Shown here in pieces: positions 1-8,247 of a DNA stretch of 64,000 bases. The stretch is from the NCBI RefSeq assembly GCF_003201775.1, contig NZ_QJJZ01000002.1, positions 1-64,000 of the forward strand, written 5' to 3'. A program made the position numbers and the translations under genes. Below the pieces are notes generated by a model. The model was not told the origin of the DNA, did not search any database, and worked only from the letters and a program-made list of their open reading frames with translations. How positions within the stretch are numbered: the stretch's first letter is position 1; the number at the start of each line of letters is the position of its first letter. Origin of the DNA: Arenibacter sp. ARW7G5Y1 (GTDB lineage Bacteria > Bacteroidota > Bacteroidia > Flavobacteriales > Flavobacteriaceae).

Positions 1-206
1 CGGGGCTCCATGAAGCCACTGGCTTTATACTTGCAATCCTTGTACTTGGATGGTATTTGTTTTTTCTCCTCCAAATATATCGTTAGACGGTTCTCGTATA
101 AAACATGCTTTATAGGCTTCTTATCAAATCCAACAATATCAAAATAATCTAATATTCCTTCTGGTAATATTAAACTTAACAAGGATAACTCAGTGCCTTT
201 ATTCAT
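1..206 (-). CDS. ISAon1-like transposase, N-terminal region, cut by window edge
   Basis: The minus strand is open from an ATG at 206 to base 1 and reads about 68 residues, starting MNKGTELSLLSLILPEGIL and continuing with YFDIV, LYLEEK-like and SKYKD...GF segments. This resembles the short N-region protein or domain of ISAon1-type insertion sequences of Bacteroidota, which precedes the DDE catalytic part. The remainder, including all catalytic residues, lies outside the window, so intactness cannot be judged. Its position beside a mobilisation module fits an insertion sequence inside a mobile island. Family assignment is from remembered sequence style, not a search. Confidence 0.6.
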   Translation of the reverse strand, partial: MNKGTELSLLSLILPEGILDYFDIVGFDKKPIKHVLYENRLTIYLEEKKQIPSKYKDCKYKASGFMEP

Positions 207-336
207 CAATGTATTTTAAAGCACAAAGAAAATTATTTTTCTCTTTAGACCCAACTTTTGAGATTGATCCAACATTTCTTTTCCGTTCCATTTCTTCACT
301 TTTGCTTATATTTATTGGTATGAAGATTGTATCCCA

Positions 337-1011
337 ATGGAAAAATTCATCCAAAACGCCGGTAGGGCACTTGCCAGGGTACGGACCGCCACCAATGATT
401 TTCTGAACGAACGGATCGGCGGCAATAGGGGAAACCTTATTTTTTTCCTTGTTTGCGTATATATCCTGTTCATACTTCTTGTTTCGGCCGTTATCAATTT
501 TAGGTCGCTTATCGACCATTATGCGATATATCTTGGGTTGTTATTGGCCTTGGTTCTGGCCATACTTTGGGTGGCCGTTTTTTATGAGTCCGAATCCCAT
601 ATGGCCAAGGACGGACATGGTTTTACAATGGAGCGGTTGAAAAGGTCAAGGATGAAGTTCCATCTTTTGGATCTGGACCCCGATGGGCGGAAGGAACTCG
701 AACGCATACTCTTGGGCAGGAATGTCCTTACCAAGATCAATTTTACCATGGGCAACAAAAGTGGGGAATCTGCAAACCACCGTTTACTTTTTGTCCTGTT
801 CGATGAGATCATTGTCGGGGGAATTACCGAGATTACCGGGGAACGGAAACTGGAATTCTTCCAATTTCTGCAAAACTCCTTTCTTATGAACGGTGAACCG
901 ATCAACCCCAATACCCTAAAGTCCAGTTTCTCCTCTTGGAAGGCCGATCAGGAAAAGACAAATTCCAAGAACCAACGGAAATTGGTAAAACAGATGCTGG
1001 GCAAAGCATAA
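337..1011 (+). CDS. hypothetical two-pass membrane protein of the mobile module
   Basis: This 224-residue protein has two clear hydrophobic segments, at about residues 33-53 (LIFFLVCVYILFILLVSAVI) and 65-85 (YLGLLLALVLAILWVAVFY). A soluble C-terminal part of about 140 residues rich in charged residues follows. I recognise no catalytic motif. The C-terminal part (FVLFDEIIVGG, LEFFQFLQNSF, FSSWKAD) vaguely recalls the RteC-like proteins of Bacteroides conjugative elements, but too weakly to name. It lies upstream of and co-directional with two HTH proteins and a DnaC-like ATPase, so it probably belongs to the maintenance or transfer part of an integrated element. The ATG at 337 is the first that includes the basic N-terminus; an upstream ATG is in another frame. 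Confidence 0.6.
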   Translation: MEKFIQNAGRALARVRTATNDFLNERIGGNRGNLIFFLVCVYILFILLVSAVINFRSLIDHYAIYLGLLLALVLAILWVAVFYESESHMAKDGHGFTMERLKRSRMKFHLLDLDPDGRKELERILLGRNVLTKINFTMGNKSGESANHRLLFVLFDEIIVGGITEITGERKLEFFQFLQNSFLMNGEPINPNTLKSSFSSWKADQEKTNSKNQRKLVKQMLGKA

Positions 1012-1138
1012 TTATAGCATAATCCTTCCCAAACCCCGATTATCGTATTGACATGTGCATATCTGTTGCCATATGTTTGTCCCGTACAAAAGAGCGATCG
1101 GCCGGTTGCACATTCTTCAAAATCCTAAAAATACGATA

Positions 1139-1429
1139 ATGGAAAATCAACAGGATGTGGTAACACTACTTACAGAGATCAAGGGGCTATTGGCCCACAA
1201 CAAAAAAACGCTCAATGTGGATGACCTGGCACGTTACACCGGTCTTTCAAAGAGCAAGATATATAAACTTACCCAACAGCGGCTCATCCCCATGGGGAAC
1301 AATCCCCATATACGCCAGAAATTCTTCGACAAGGATACCATTGACGCCTGGCTCCTGGGGGAGCCCGATCTTTCCGATGAGACCTTGGAACATAGGTTCA
1401 ATGAGTCTCTAATAAAGAATAGGAGGTAA
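1139..1429 (+). CDS. helix-turn-helix (excisionase/MerR-like) DNA-binding protein
   Basis: From the ATG at 1139 this gives a 96-residue protein. Its core (LNVDDLARYTGLSKSKIYKL, then IPMGN..IRQKFFDKDTIDAWL) is the HTH_17 / excisionase-type winged helix: a first helix ending at the TGLS turn, a recognition helix SKSKIYKL, and a wing ending in the typical D-x-I-x-x-W-L. Such proteins are widespread in Bacteroidota mobile elements, where they act as recombination directionality factors or small regulators. The frame is open further upstream to 1055, but the 1139 start removes an unrelated cysteine- and histidine-rich extension and fits family length. It ends 4 bases before the next gene, so the two are probably co-transcribed. 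Confidence 0.75.
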   Translation: MENQQDVVTLLTEIKGLLAHNKKTLNVDDLARYTGLSKSKIYKLTQQRLIPMGNNPHIRQKFFDKDTIDAWLLGEPDLSDETLEHRFNESLIKNRR

Positions 1430-1433
1430 ACGG

Positions 1434-1898
1434 ATGTCCATTGACATGGAACCCACGGAAAGGAATTTTCAGGGCATCTGGATACCCAGATCGATCTACC
1501 TGAACAAGGAGGTGAACTGGTATGCCAAGATCCTTTTCTTGGAGATACACAGCTTTACAGAAAATGGGAGGGAATGCTATATGTCCAACAGGTACATCGC
1601 CTCCTTCCTGCATATTTCCGAACGACAGGTCAGCAGGTACATTTCCGAACTGAAATCCCTGGGCTGGATAGAGGAGACCTCCTTCAACGGAAGGAAGCGA
1701 TACCTGAGAAGTCTGCTCCGTTTTGGGTTTAAAATGGGCGACCCTGCCCCGACAAGAGTGTCCGGGCTGCCTAGACAAAAATGTCCAAGCAGCATGGACA
1801 AAAATGTCGAGTATACTAAACAAGTAACAAAACAAGGAAAAAAAGAATTTACCTTTTTAAAAGAAGGAAATAAAAATAGAAGTCCAATATTGGAATAA
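1434..1898 (+). CDS. helix-turn-helix replication-type protein
   Basis: This 154-residue protein begins after a rare good AGGAGG sequence just before the ATG at 1434, unusual in this phylum where Shine-Dalgarno sites are weak. Residues about 10-95 (IWIPRSIYL...WYAKILFLEIHSF, CYMSNRYIASFLHISERQVSRYISEL, GWIEE) form the winged helix common to plasmid and phage replication initiators and DnaD/RepO-like proteins: an N-terminal helix pair, an HTH with ISERQVSRYI as recognition helix, and a wing. The C-terminal tail is short and basic. The next gene is a DnaC-like ATPase 5 bases downstream, the usual pairing of an origin-binding protein and helicase loader. A role in element replication is inferred. 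Confidence 0.65.
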   Translation: MSIDMEPTERNFQGIWIPRSIYLNKEVNWYAKILFLEIHSFTENGRECYMSNRYIASFLHISERQVSRYISELKSLGWIEETSFNGRKRYLRSLLRFGFKMGDPAPTRVSGLPRQKCPSSMDKNVEYTKQVTKQGKKEFTFLKEGNKNRSPILE

Positions 1899-1903
1899 TC
1901 GCT

Positions 1904-2566
1904 ATGGAAAAGGGATGGTCGGAACAATTTCGGAGAAAGGAAACGCAACCAAGACCGTTATGCGCCCCAGAGCTTTTTAAAAAAGTTTTTTATAGGGCGG
2001 CACAGGAATTTTATGCCCGCATGGATCTCGATTTTGAAGTGGACGGGACCAACAAAAATTTCCTCGGGCATTTCTGCAGGTACTGGAACCGGGACCCTGC
2101 ATTCGAACTTTTGGAAAATATCTCCCTGAGGAAGGGATTGATGGTCTTCGGTTCCTACGGCACCGGAAAGACATCGAGTTTTAAGATCATCCAGAACATG
2201 TCGAGACAATATGGCCTTCGGCCACTTTGGTTCCCATCCATCAGTGCCCAGGAAGTAGTGGACAAGTACAATGCCGAGAAGAACAAGGACGATGTCATAG
2301 ACTACTATTCCAAGGGAACCTTCCTGTTCGATGACCTGGGATCGGAAACGGTGGCGAACAATGTATACCAATACGGAAAGGAGGATATATTCGTCAGGAT
2401 CTTGCTCAACCGTTACCGCAATTTTGAGGACCTGGGGACAAAGACCCATATCACCACCAACCTGAACTCTTCCCAACTAGAGGACCGGTACGGGAGGCAG
2501 ATATCGGACAGGTTCGTAAGGATGTTCAACCAGTTAAAGTTGGACGGCCCCAGTCGGAGAAAGTAG
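1904..2566 (+). CDS. DnaC/IstB-like AAA+ ATPase
   Basis: This 220-residue protein carries a Walker A at about residues 84-93 (FGSYGTGKTS), a Walker B at about 144-149 (FLFDDLGSE) and a sensor-1-like TTNLNSSQLEDRYG...ISDRFVRMF segment with the R-x-x-R-x-x typical of DnaC/IstB helicase loaders (THITTNL, then DRYGRQISDR). The N-terminal 60 residues (ELFKKVFYRAAQEFYARMDLDF) would be the helicase- or partner-binding part. It follows the HTH protein with a 5-base gap, consistent with a replication module in which the HTH protein binds DNA and this ATPase loads a helicase. IstB of an IS21-type transposon is the main alternative, but no IstA is nearby. Confidence 0.75.
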   Translation: MEKGWSEQFRRKETQPRPLCAPELFKKVFYRAAQEFYARMDLDFEVDGTNKNFLGHFCRYWNRDPAFELLENISLRKGLMVFGSYGTGKTSSFKIIQNMSRQYGLRPLWFPSISAQEVVDKYNAEKNKDDVIDYYSKGTFLFDDLGSETVANNVYQYGKEDIFVRILLNRYRNFEDLGTKTHITTNLNSSQLEDRYGRQISDRFVRMFNQLKLDGPSRRK

Positions 2567-2734
2567 CTGGTGAAAAGAAAAATAGACTTAAAGTTCGTTG
2601 TTAAAGTTTAAAAGGGGATTATAGGCCATAAGAATAGAGACAAAAACGAAGCATATGATCCTACATAATTTTTCTTTGGTGCCTTCATTTTGGGGTATTC
2701 GAAAACCGGTAGCATAGCGTATAAGGTTTGAATA

Positions 2735-2770
2735 GCAAGAGGGTAACACGCCAAGGCGGTGTTACTGTTG
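2735..2770. other. candidate oriT: hairpin upstream of the mobilisation gene
   Basis: Within the 460-base gap between the ATPase and the mobilisation gene, GTAACAC at 2743-2749 pairs with GTGTTAC at 2759-2765. An inner GCC/GGC stem (2750-2757 region) and a bulged G make a compact hairpin preceded by GCAAGAGG. Inverted repeats just upstream of BfmA/BtgA-type genes mark the transfer origins of small Bacteroides mobilisable elements. No nick site can be assigned. The rest of the gap (2567-2734 and 2771-3028) is A+T rich and shows no gene. Confidence 0.35.
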
Positions 2771-3028
2771 CTAAATTATTGAATATCAATTATTTAAAAT
2801 TAGCGTAAATGGATTTCACTGTGGCAAATTGACTAAAAATACCTGTAATCCATTGGATTCATTGACAAAAATTACTGTAGCCAAATTTTTTAAACATAAA
2901 ACAGCACTTGTAAAATACTGATAATCAATGCGATAAAAATATTTCGCTAGTTGGTAAAAATAATTGGTATCGCAAATTTGCGTCATATGCCTGGCAAACC
3001 ACAATGAATGCTGATAAAATTTACTGTA

Positions 3029-3610
3029 ATGGAAAGAAATGTCAAGAGACAAAATACTTTTTCGGCTATTAGTATCAATAGAATAACAGCGGAACGTTTT
3101 AGGGAATATTCCAAGACCGTTGCAAAGTCTCATTCGGATACCATTGATACGATGATCGATTTTTTTGAGAAGGCCAATATTACCCCTAAGAGCCAGGTGA
3201 TTATTAGCTTTATCAAGTATCAGGTTTATCTCGATGGCAGGTTCGATTATATTGAACAACTTTTAAGGGATCTGGAACGAAAATACCTTAAGCCTACACA
3301 CGATATGCTTAAAAGTCTTTTCGACGGGGTAGCGCCCAAGAAGAAGGAAAAACAACAGCCTTTGCTTTTGGACCGGAACACCATTAAGATGACCAAGGCG
3401 GAATGGCGGATGGAGGAGGAAGTTGTTCCCATTGCCAAATACAATGAGGCTGTTAGGGGGAGGGATGAGGATAGAAAAAAGTTCAGGGAAGTATTGCGTA
3501 AAATTGCATTTGTGGAACCAACCTTTGGCAAGCACTATTTTAGAGTTGAAATGGAGGCCAATGAATTGGAAAGGTTAAAAAGAGAATATTTGGGCAGGTA
3601 TATCTATTGA
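3029..3610 (+). CDS. BfmA/BtgA-family mobilisation protein
   Basis: From the ATG at 3029 (MERNVKRQNTFSAISINRIT) this is a 193-residue protein. Its N-terminal part, with a ribbon-helix-helix-like FSAISI strand, a FREYSKTVAKSHSDTIDTMI helix and FFEKANI, matches the BfmA/BtgA family of Bacteroides mobilisation accessory proteins, whose hallmark is K-x-x-R-x-F-x-x-x-S-K...SHSETL. These proteins bind oriT and help the relaxase. No relaxase (BfmB/BtgB type) follows, so this is either an orphan or an accessory that borrows another element's relaxase. An in-frame ATG at 3008 would add seven residues; the 3029 start matches the family N-terminus better. Confidence 0.75.
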   Translation: MERNVKRQNTFSAISINRITAERFREYSKTVAKSHSDTIDTMIDFFEKANITPKSQVIISFIKYQVYLDGRFDYIEQLLRDLERKYLKPTHDMLKSLFDGVAPKKKEKQQPLLLDRNTIKMTKAEWRMEEEVVPIAKYNEAVRGRDEDRKKFREVLRKIAFVEPTFGKHYFRVEMEANELERLKREYLGRYIY

Positions 3611-3632
3611 GCCACAGACAAGTGTAGGTGCG

Positions 3633-3690
3633 CCCTAATTCGATTTTATGTAACGCTTATCTTCCCGAACACTATAAAATCGAATCAGGG
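3633..3690. repeat. imperfect inverted repeat after the mobilisation gene
   Basis: CCCTAATTCGATTTTATG at 3633-3650 is matched by the inverse of CTATAAAATCGAATCAGGG at 3672-3690 with one mismatch over the central 16 bases. TGCGC on the left (about 3628-3632) and its inverse at 3695-3699 extend the pairing with unpaired bases. The loop is about 22 bases. A folded structure of this size could be a terminator (no T-run follows), an element end or a recombination site. The remaining bases up to 3950 are A+T rich and show no gene. Confidence 0.5.
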
Positions 3691-3950
3691 TCCATGCGCA
3701 GGTTAGTTATGGTTAGATTTGGGGTTAATAATTTTGTACTATTATTTTACAATTATCTGTTCAACTTCATTCTTAATGGACAATTCTAATACTCACTGTA
3801 AATTCTTATGTATGCCAGTTTACATCTACTATGTGAATTAATCCAGCGTATATGTAGCAAACAATTAAATATATCACCAAAACCAAAAAGGCTATAAATG
3901 TTCTTGTAAAGGGATTTGGGTATTAAAAAAGTCTAAGTTGGCCTAGTGAT

Positions 3951-4937
3951 TTAGGGCAAGCTATATTGTTTATTAAATTGCTTTGGAGTACACCCATATT
4001 GCTTTTTAAATTGTGTGGCGAAATATTGACTTGATGTGAATCCGCAGTCATAAGCGACTTCTTGAATACTTAGTTGGTGGTCTTCATTAAGAAGTTTTGA
4101 CGCTTTTTCTAGCCTTAAGTAATTTAGATATTCAACTGGAGTCATGTTTGTAATTTTTTTACAAAAATGAACAAATCTTGTTGTGCCAAGATTGCACTGA
4201 TTTGCCATAGACTCTAATGTCCATGCTTTCTCAATATGGAATGGTAGTTCAGTCAAAAATAATTCCACAGTGCGTCTGCTTTCCATTAAAGTTTTGTCTA
4301 ACGACACATTACCCTTTCTAAAAACGTTTAGAATACTCAACAATAGACTGTTAATAAGTATCACAAGCTCAGATTCTATATGTTCCAAATCGTTGCTGCT
4401 TACAACTTTTCCAATTTCATTGAAACATGATCTTATTTTAGAATCCGATTGCCAAATGACTTTTTCATTTTGTCTTAAGATTTTTGTAAGTTCTTTAAGG
4501 TCTTCACGAGAAATAACAATCCAATTCGGCCATTTCCATGCCTGGTGTGGGTTACGAACGTTAACATCAAGAATTAGCCAATAAAGTCGGCCTACACCAA
4601 TATTTGGGTTTCCTAATTTATGAAGTTGCCATGGCCTCATTATTGTAAAATGGTTTGCCATAAGTTGTGCATTTTCAACATTTTCAGTTGAAATGGACAT
4701 AGTTCCAGTCTCTAAATATGTAATTTCTATACCTTCATTTCTGTGCCAATCAAGACCCCAATTCTGTGGCATATGTGCATCCCAGTAGCCAACACTGTTA
4801 ATACCTTTCAACATTTTAGTTGGTAGCGGCCTACCTGGATAATCCAAACGAACTAGGGACGATAGTTCAAGTTCACCTTTTTGCCACGCTTTCTTTAAAG
4901 GAGTACATGTGTCTGCTTTATAGTTTTTAAAGTCCAT
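3951..4937 (-). CDS. AraC-family transcriptional regulator
   Basis: This 328-residue protein has an N-terminal cupin-like sensory domain (about residues 55-130, with HMPQNWGLDWHRNEGIEI and the MANHFTIMRPWQLHKLG strand pair typical of sugar-sensing AraC proteins). Its C-terminal double HTH spans about 225-325: WTLESMANQCNLGTTRFVHFCKKITNMTPVEYLNYLRLEKASKLL, then SIQEVAYDCGFTSSQYFATQFKKQYGCTPKQF. The second helix-turn-helix with CGF-x-S-x-x-Y-F is complete. It is transcribed away from the copper-protein/SusCD operon starting at 5208 across a 270-base A+T-rich gap. It is therefore the likely activator of that operon, responding to a sugar or sugar derivative. The ligand cannot be inferred. Confidence 0.9.
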   Translation of the reverse strand: MDFKNYKADTCTPLKKAWQKGELELSSLVRLDYPGRPLPTKMLKGINSVGYWDAHMPQNWGLDWHRNEGIEITYLETGTMSISTENVENAQLMANHFTIMRPWQLHKLGNPNIGVGRLYWLILDVNVRNPHQAWKWPNWIVISREDLKELTKILRQNEKVIWQSDSKIRSCFNEIGKVVSSNDLEHIESELVILINSLLLSILNVFRKGNVSLDKTLMESRRTVELFLTELPFHIEKAWTLESMANQCNLGTTRFVHFCKKITNMTPVEYLNYLRLEKASKLLNEDHQLSIQEVAYDCGFTSSQYFATQFKKQYGCTPKQFNKQYSLP

Positions 4938-5207
4938 ATGTTTAAAATTCTACATTGAAATATTTGAATGCATATAAATTAACATCTTAAAGTACCATGA
5001 TTTATATAAATGTTAAAGCACATAAAATCAATAAGTTAGTTTGTTTTAATTTCGTGAATATAGTAAAATTAAGCTAATCGTATTTTTTTTTGTTTAAAAT
5101 TATTCATTGTTTAATATTTAACAAGGGGAGTAAAAAATTATTGTATTCTTGTAATTGAGTAGTGATTATTATCATATTCATATTATTAAATAAATAGATA
5201 AAAAATA

Positions 5208-6017
5208 ATGAATACGGGTAGTTTAAAGAAATTTGATTTCAATAAAAGATATAGGCTTTTTGTGCTAACTGAGAAGATTCCGATCCTAATAATGTGCTTT
5301 GTCAGTTTAACTTTTGGCACTCTTAGGGCACAGGATGACAAAGATGAGATAATCTTGGTGCCACAAAATCGGGCTATTGTTCAAAGGTGCTTTTTGGAGT
5401 TGGATGGTGTTAAGAAAACGTTCTGTGTGGCTGTTGGTGAACCAAATAAGGTCCATTATGCTTTAGACCTTTCAACTGGGGCAATTGTCAAGATTTGGAA
5501 GGGTGATTTCTTGGAAGCTACCACTATGTGGACAGGGAGAGGTCAGGAGCAGCTTGCGGAACCATTGGGGAATAAGATTTTGACAATCAAATCCAATTCT
5601 TCCATATTATTTGAAAATGGAAGTAAACACAAAAATGCAAATCAGTCATTAGAATATAAGGGATATACTTTGGATGTGAAAGGGAGTCCAACATTTAAAT
5701 ATGCCAATGACGGAATTGAAGTCGAGGACAGAATTTGGTCCACCGTGGAAGATACACAAAAATTGCATAGAGACATTCGATTTTCATTGAATTCCTCGAA
5801 TGGTGAAAATATAAAATATAGGCTCGCTCAGGGGGCTTCAATTAGAAAAATTAAGAAGAATGTCTATAGTATAAATGATAAGAGCTATATCATAACAATT
5901 TCATCAAAACTTAAATCTGAGCCTGAAATTCAAAATACTTCCCATGGGCAAGATTTGGTTATTCCGCTGTCAAGTATAAAGAATAGTGATGTTTTGGAAT
6001 ACTACATAACATGGTGA
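5208..6017 (+). CDS. secreted protein resembling the conserved domain of haem/ThuA-cluster proteins
   Basis: This 269-residue protein has a basic N-terminus and a hydrophobic segment (ILIMCFVSLTFGTLRAQ, cleavage likely near residue 43). The mature part contains ...FCVAVGEP.KVHYALDLSTG.IVKIWKGDFL, then MWTGRGQEQLAEPLG. This pattern (AVG-x-P..-Y-x-x-D...-W-x-G-x-F-L-x...W-x-G-R-G-x-x-x-x-x-P-L-G) occurs in large secreted proteins of Bacteroidota and Planctomycetes, usually next to c-type haem or beta-propeller domains. No CxxCH haem motif is present here, so it is not itself a cytochrome c. It is the first gene after the AraC regulator and precedes the copper-propeller protein by about 60 bases, so the two products probably work together in the periplasm. 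The molecular function is unknown. Confidence 0.6.
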   Translation: MNTGSLKKFDFNKRYRLFVLTEKIPILIMCFVSLTFGTLRAQDDKDEIILVPQNRAIVQRCFLELDGVKKTFCVAVGEPNKVHYALDLSTGAIVKIWKGDFLEATTMWTGRGQEQLAEPLGNKILTIKSNSSILFENGSKHKNANQSLEYKGYTLDVKGSPTFKYANDGIEVEDRIWSTVEDTQKLHRDIRFSLNSSNGENIKYRLAQGASIRKIKKNVYSINDKSYIITISSKLKSEPEIQNTSHGQDLVIPLSSIKNSDVLEYYITW

Positions 6018-6078
6018 TTGTGGAATAACATTAGCTGTAAAAGTTGTCAATATAGAAATATACGTAAAGAAAATTGAA

Positions 6079-8196
6079 ATGAAGAATATGAACTTTTTCG
6101 AGTTTAGATTTAAACAAAACATACATGCCATTTTAAGTGTTGGAGTTTATTTATGTTTTGCGCTAATTGTTTATGGTCAGGACCATAATCATATGCATCA
6201 TGATTTGGGTGACGAGGAGGACAAATATTATAGAATTGCTACAGTAGCAATCCCCGATAGTATTAAACTCGAAGTTAGTGGAATGGCAGAATTACCAGAT
6301 CAAAGGTTAGCAGTTTCTACCAGAATGGGCGAGCTCTGGATAATTGAGAATGCAACCATGGAAAATAATTCTAAACCTATTTTTAAATTGTTCGCTAGTG
6401 GGTTGCATACCCCTTTAGGTCTGGCATATAGAGATAAAGCATTCTTTGTGGCTCAGAGAGCGGAGCTTACGAAGATAACCGACACAAATGGCGATGATAT
6501 CGCGGATAAATTTGAAACTATTACAACTTGGCCATTGTCCGGAAATTATTGTGAGTATAACCATGGCCCAATTCTGCCCCCTGATGGCAACTTCTATATA
6601 AATTTTAATTTGGGAGATAATGGCATGGGTGCCAGTAGCGAGCCATTTTATGGTGAAATGGGAAGTCATGCAGCTTGGCGCGGTTGGATGGTTCAGGTTA
6701 CCCCAGAGGGTAAATTGAATCCTTACGCTGCGGGACTTAGATCGCCAGCTGGAATTGGAGTGAACTCTATTGGCGACGTATTTTATACAGAAAATCAAGG
6801 AGGATGGGTTGGCACGGGCTATCTTTCCCACGTTGAAAAGGGTGATTTTTTCGGTCATCCATCTAGCTTAAAATCGGCCAATCTTCCTGGTTCCCCTGTA
6901 AAAATTGATACTTCCCAAGTACCACGTGATAAACCATTACTTCATGAAATGGTGGATAGACTACCCGGCTTCAAAATGCCATCGGTTAGATTTCCACATG
7001 GAATTTTAGGAACGTCACTAACTGGTTTTGTACCTGATACTACGAATGGAAAGTTTGGGCCCTTTACCGATCAGCTCTTTGTCGGGGATGAAGGTCAGGC
7101 CAATATAATGCGTGTATTTCTTGAGAAGGTTAATGGAGCATACCAAGGTGCAGTATTCCCTTTCAAGAAAGGATTTGAATCAGGAATTTTAAGAATGAAC
7201 TGGGCCTCGGATAATTCTATTTATGTAGGGATGTCGGACAGAGGTTGGCATTCATCTGGACCAAAAAGATATGGACTTCAAAGATTGGTTTGGACAGGAG
7301 AAATACCATTTGAAATCAAAACAATAAAGGCTCAATCTGATGGTTTTGAATTGGAGTTTACCATGCCAATTAATGAAAAAACCGCTATTGATCCCAATAA
7401 CTATCAAATTACAAGTTTCGATTATGCTTACCAGCAAAAATATGGTAGTGATCTTTATGAAAAAAAAGAAGGAAAGATAAAGGCGGTTAAAATTTCCAAT
7501 GGCGGTAAGAGTATAAGAATTGTTTTGGATGAACTTAGAAAAGGGTTCATTTATGAGATAAAATGTAGCGGAATTAAATCCACCCAAGGGAGTCCATTAT
7601 TACATGATTTTGGCTTTTATAGTTTAAACAACGTTCCGATTGGAAATCCATTAACTCTTGATGATTCGGTCACACAATTCCATGATAAGGAGATTGAAGA
7701 AAAAACTGTAAAAAAAACACCCAAAAAACAGGTTGTCAAACAAGCCAATAATCAAAGGATATCGACAAAAACATCCTCGTTAAAAAAGAATCAAAATTCT
7801 GTTCCAGCCGATTGGGTTAATGGTCCTGATATGACTATAACTATAGGAGTGAAGCCTGGCTTAAAGTATGATTTGGAGAGTTTTAATATTAAACCGAATG
7901 CCAAGGTAAAATTGGAATTGGTAAATACGGATGACATGCAACATAATTTGGTCGGTACACTTCCGAAATCGGCAGATAAAGTTGGAAAAACGGCATTGAG
8001 CCTAGGTATTGACGGTACAGCAAAGAATTGGGTGCCTGATTTAAAAGAGGTTTTGTTTCATACAAAAATTGTTCAACCAGGTGCTACTGAGGTAATCTAT
8101 TTCGTTGCTCCGGCAGCAGAAGGTGACTATGAATATGTTTGTACTTATCCCGGTCATTATATGAGTATGAGGGGGGTTATGAAAGTCTACAAATAA
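6079..8196 (+). CDS. secreted beta-propeller (sorbosone-dehydrogenase-like) fused to a type-1 copper domain
   Basis: This 705-residue protein has a signal peptide ending near QDHNHMHHD; the mature N-terminus is histidine-rich. Residues about 55-420 form a propeller of the kind seen in PQQ-type or DUF7133 'membrane-bound dehydrogenase' proteins (GMAELPDQRLAVSTRMGELWI, LHTPLGLAYRD, NHGPILPPDGN, GLRSPAGIGVN...GDVFYTENQGGW, HGILGTS). A linker rich in K, T and Q (about 535-580) leads to a plastocyanin/azurin-like domain with H622 (DMQHN), C688, H693 and M697 in the azurin spacing C-x4-H-x3-M. The protein probably oxidises a sugar or polyol and passes electrons to copper, or receives them. No PQQ ligand set can be proved by eye. 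The fusion is uncommon. Confidence 0.75.
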   Translation: MKNMNFFEFRFKQNIHAILSVGVYLCFALIVYGQDHNHMHHDLGDEEDKYYRIATVAIPDSIKLEVSGMAELPDQRLAVSTRMGELWIIENATMENNSKPIFKLFASGLHTPLGLAYRDKAFFVAQRAELTKITDTNGDDIADKFETITTWPLSGNYCEYNHGPILPPDGNFYINFNLGDNGMGASSEPFYGEMGSHAAWRGWMVQVTPEGKLNPYAAGLRSPAGIGVNSIGDVFYTENQGGWVGTGYLSHVEKGDFFGHPSSLKSANLPGSPVKIDTSQVPRDKPLLHEMVDRLPGFKMPSVRFPHGILGTSLTGFVPDTTNGKFGPFTDQLFVGDEGQANIMRVFLEKVNGAYQGAVFPFKKGFESGILRMNWASDNSIYVGMSDRGWHSSGPKRYGLQRLVWTGEIPFEIKTIKAQSDGFELEFTMPINEKTAIDPNNYQITSFDYAYQQKYGSDLYEKKEGKIKAVKISNGGKSIRIVLDELRKGFIYEIKCSGIKSTQGSPLLHDFGFYSLNNVPIGNPLTLDDSVTQFHDKEIEEKTVKKTPKKQVVKQANNQRISTKTSSLKKNQNSVPADWVNGPDMTITIGVKPGLKYDLESFNIKPNAKVKLELVNTDDMQHNLVGTLPKSADKVGKTALSLGIDGTAKNWVPDLKEVLFHTKIVQPGATEVIYFVAPAAEGDYEYVCTYPGHYMSMRGVMKVYK

Positions 8197-8247
8197 TTTA
8201 CAAATCAACAATAAGTAATACTAATCCAAGCTTTTTAGATATTGGGA

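Noticed and set aside
199-519. A 106-residue open frame on the minus strand overlapping the start of the membrane protein gene
   Set aside because: It overlaps the transposase start and the plus-strand gene at 337, has no recognisable motif and has shadow-like composition.
1398-2476. Several long minus-strand frames opposite the HTH and ATPase genes
   Set aside because: They are antisense to genes with clear family motifs on the plus strand and show no domain signature.
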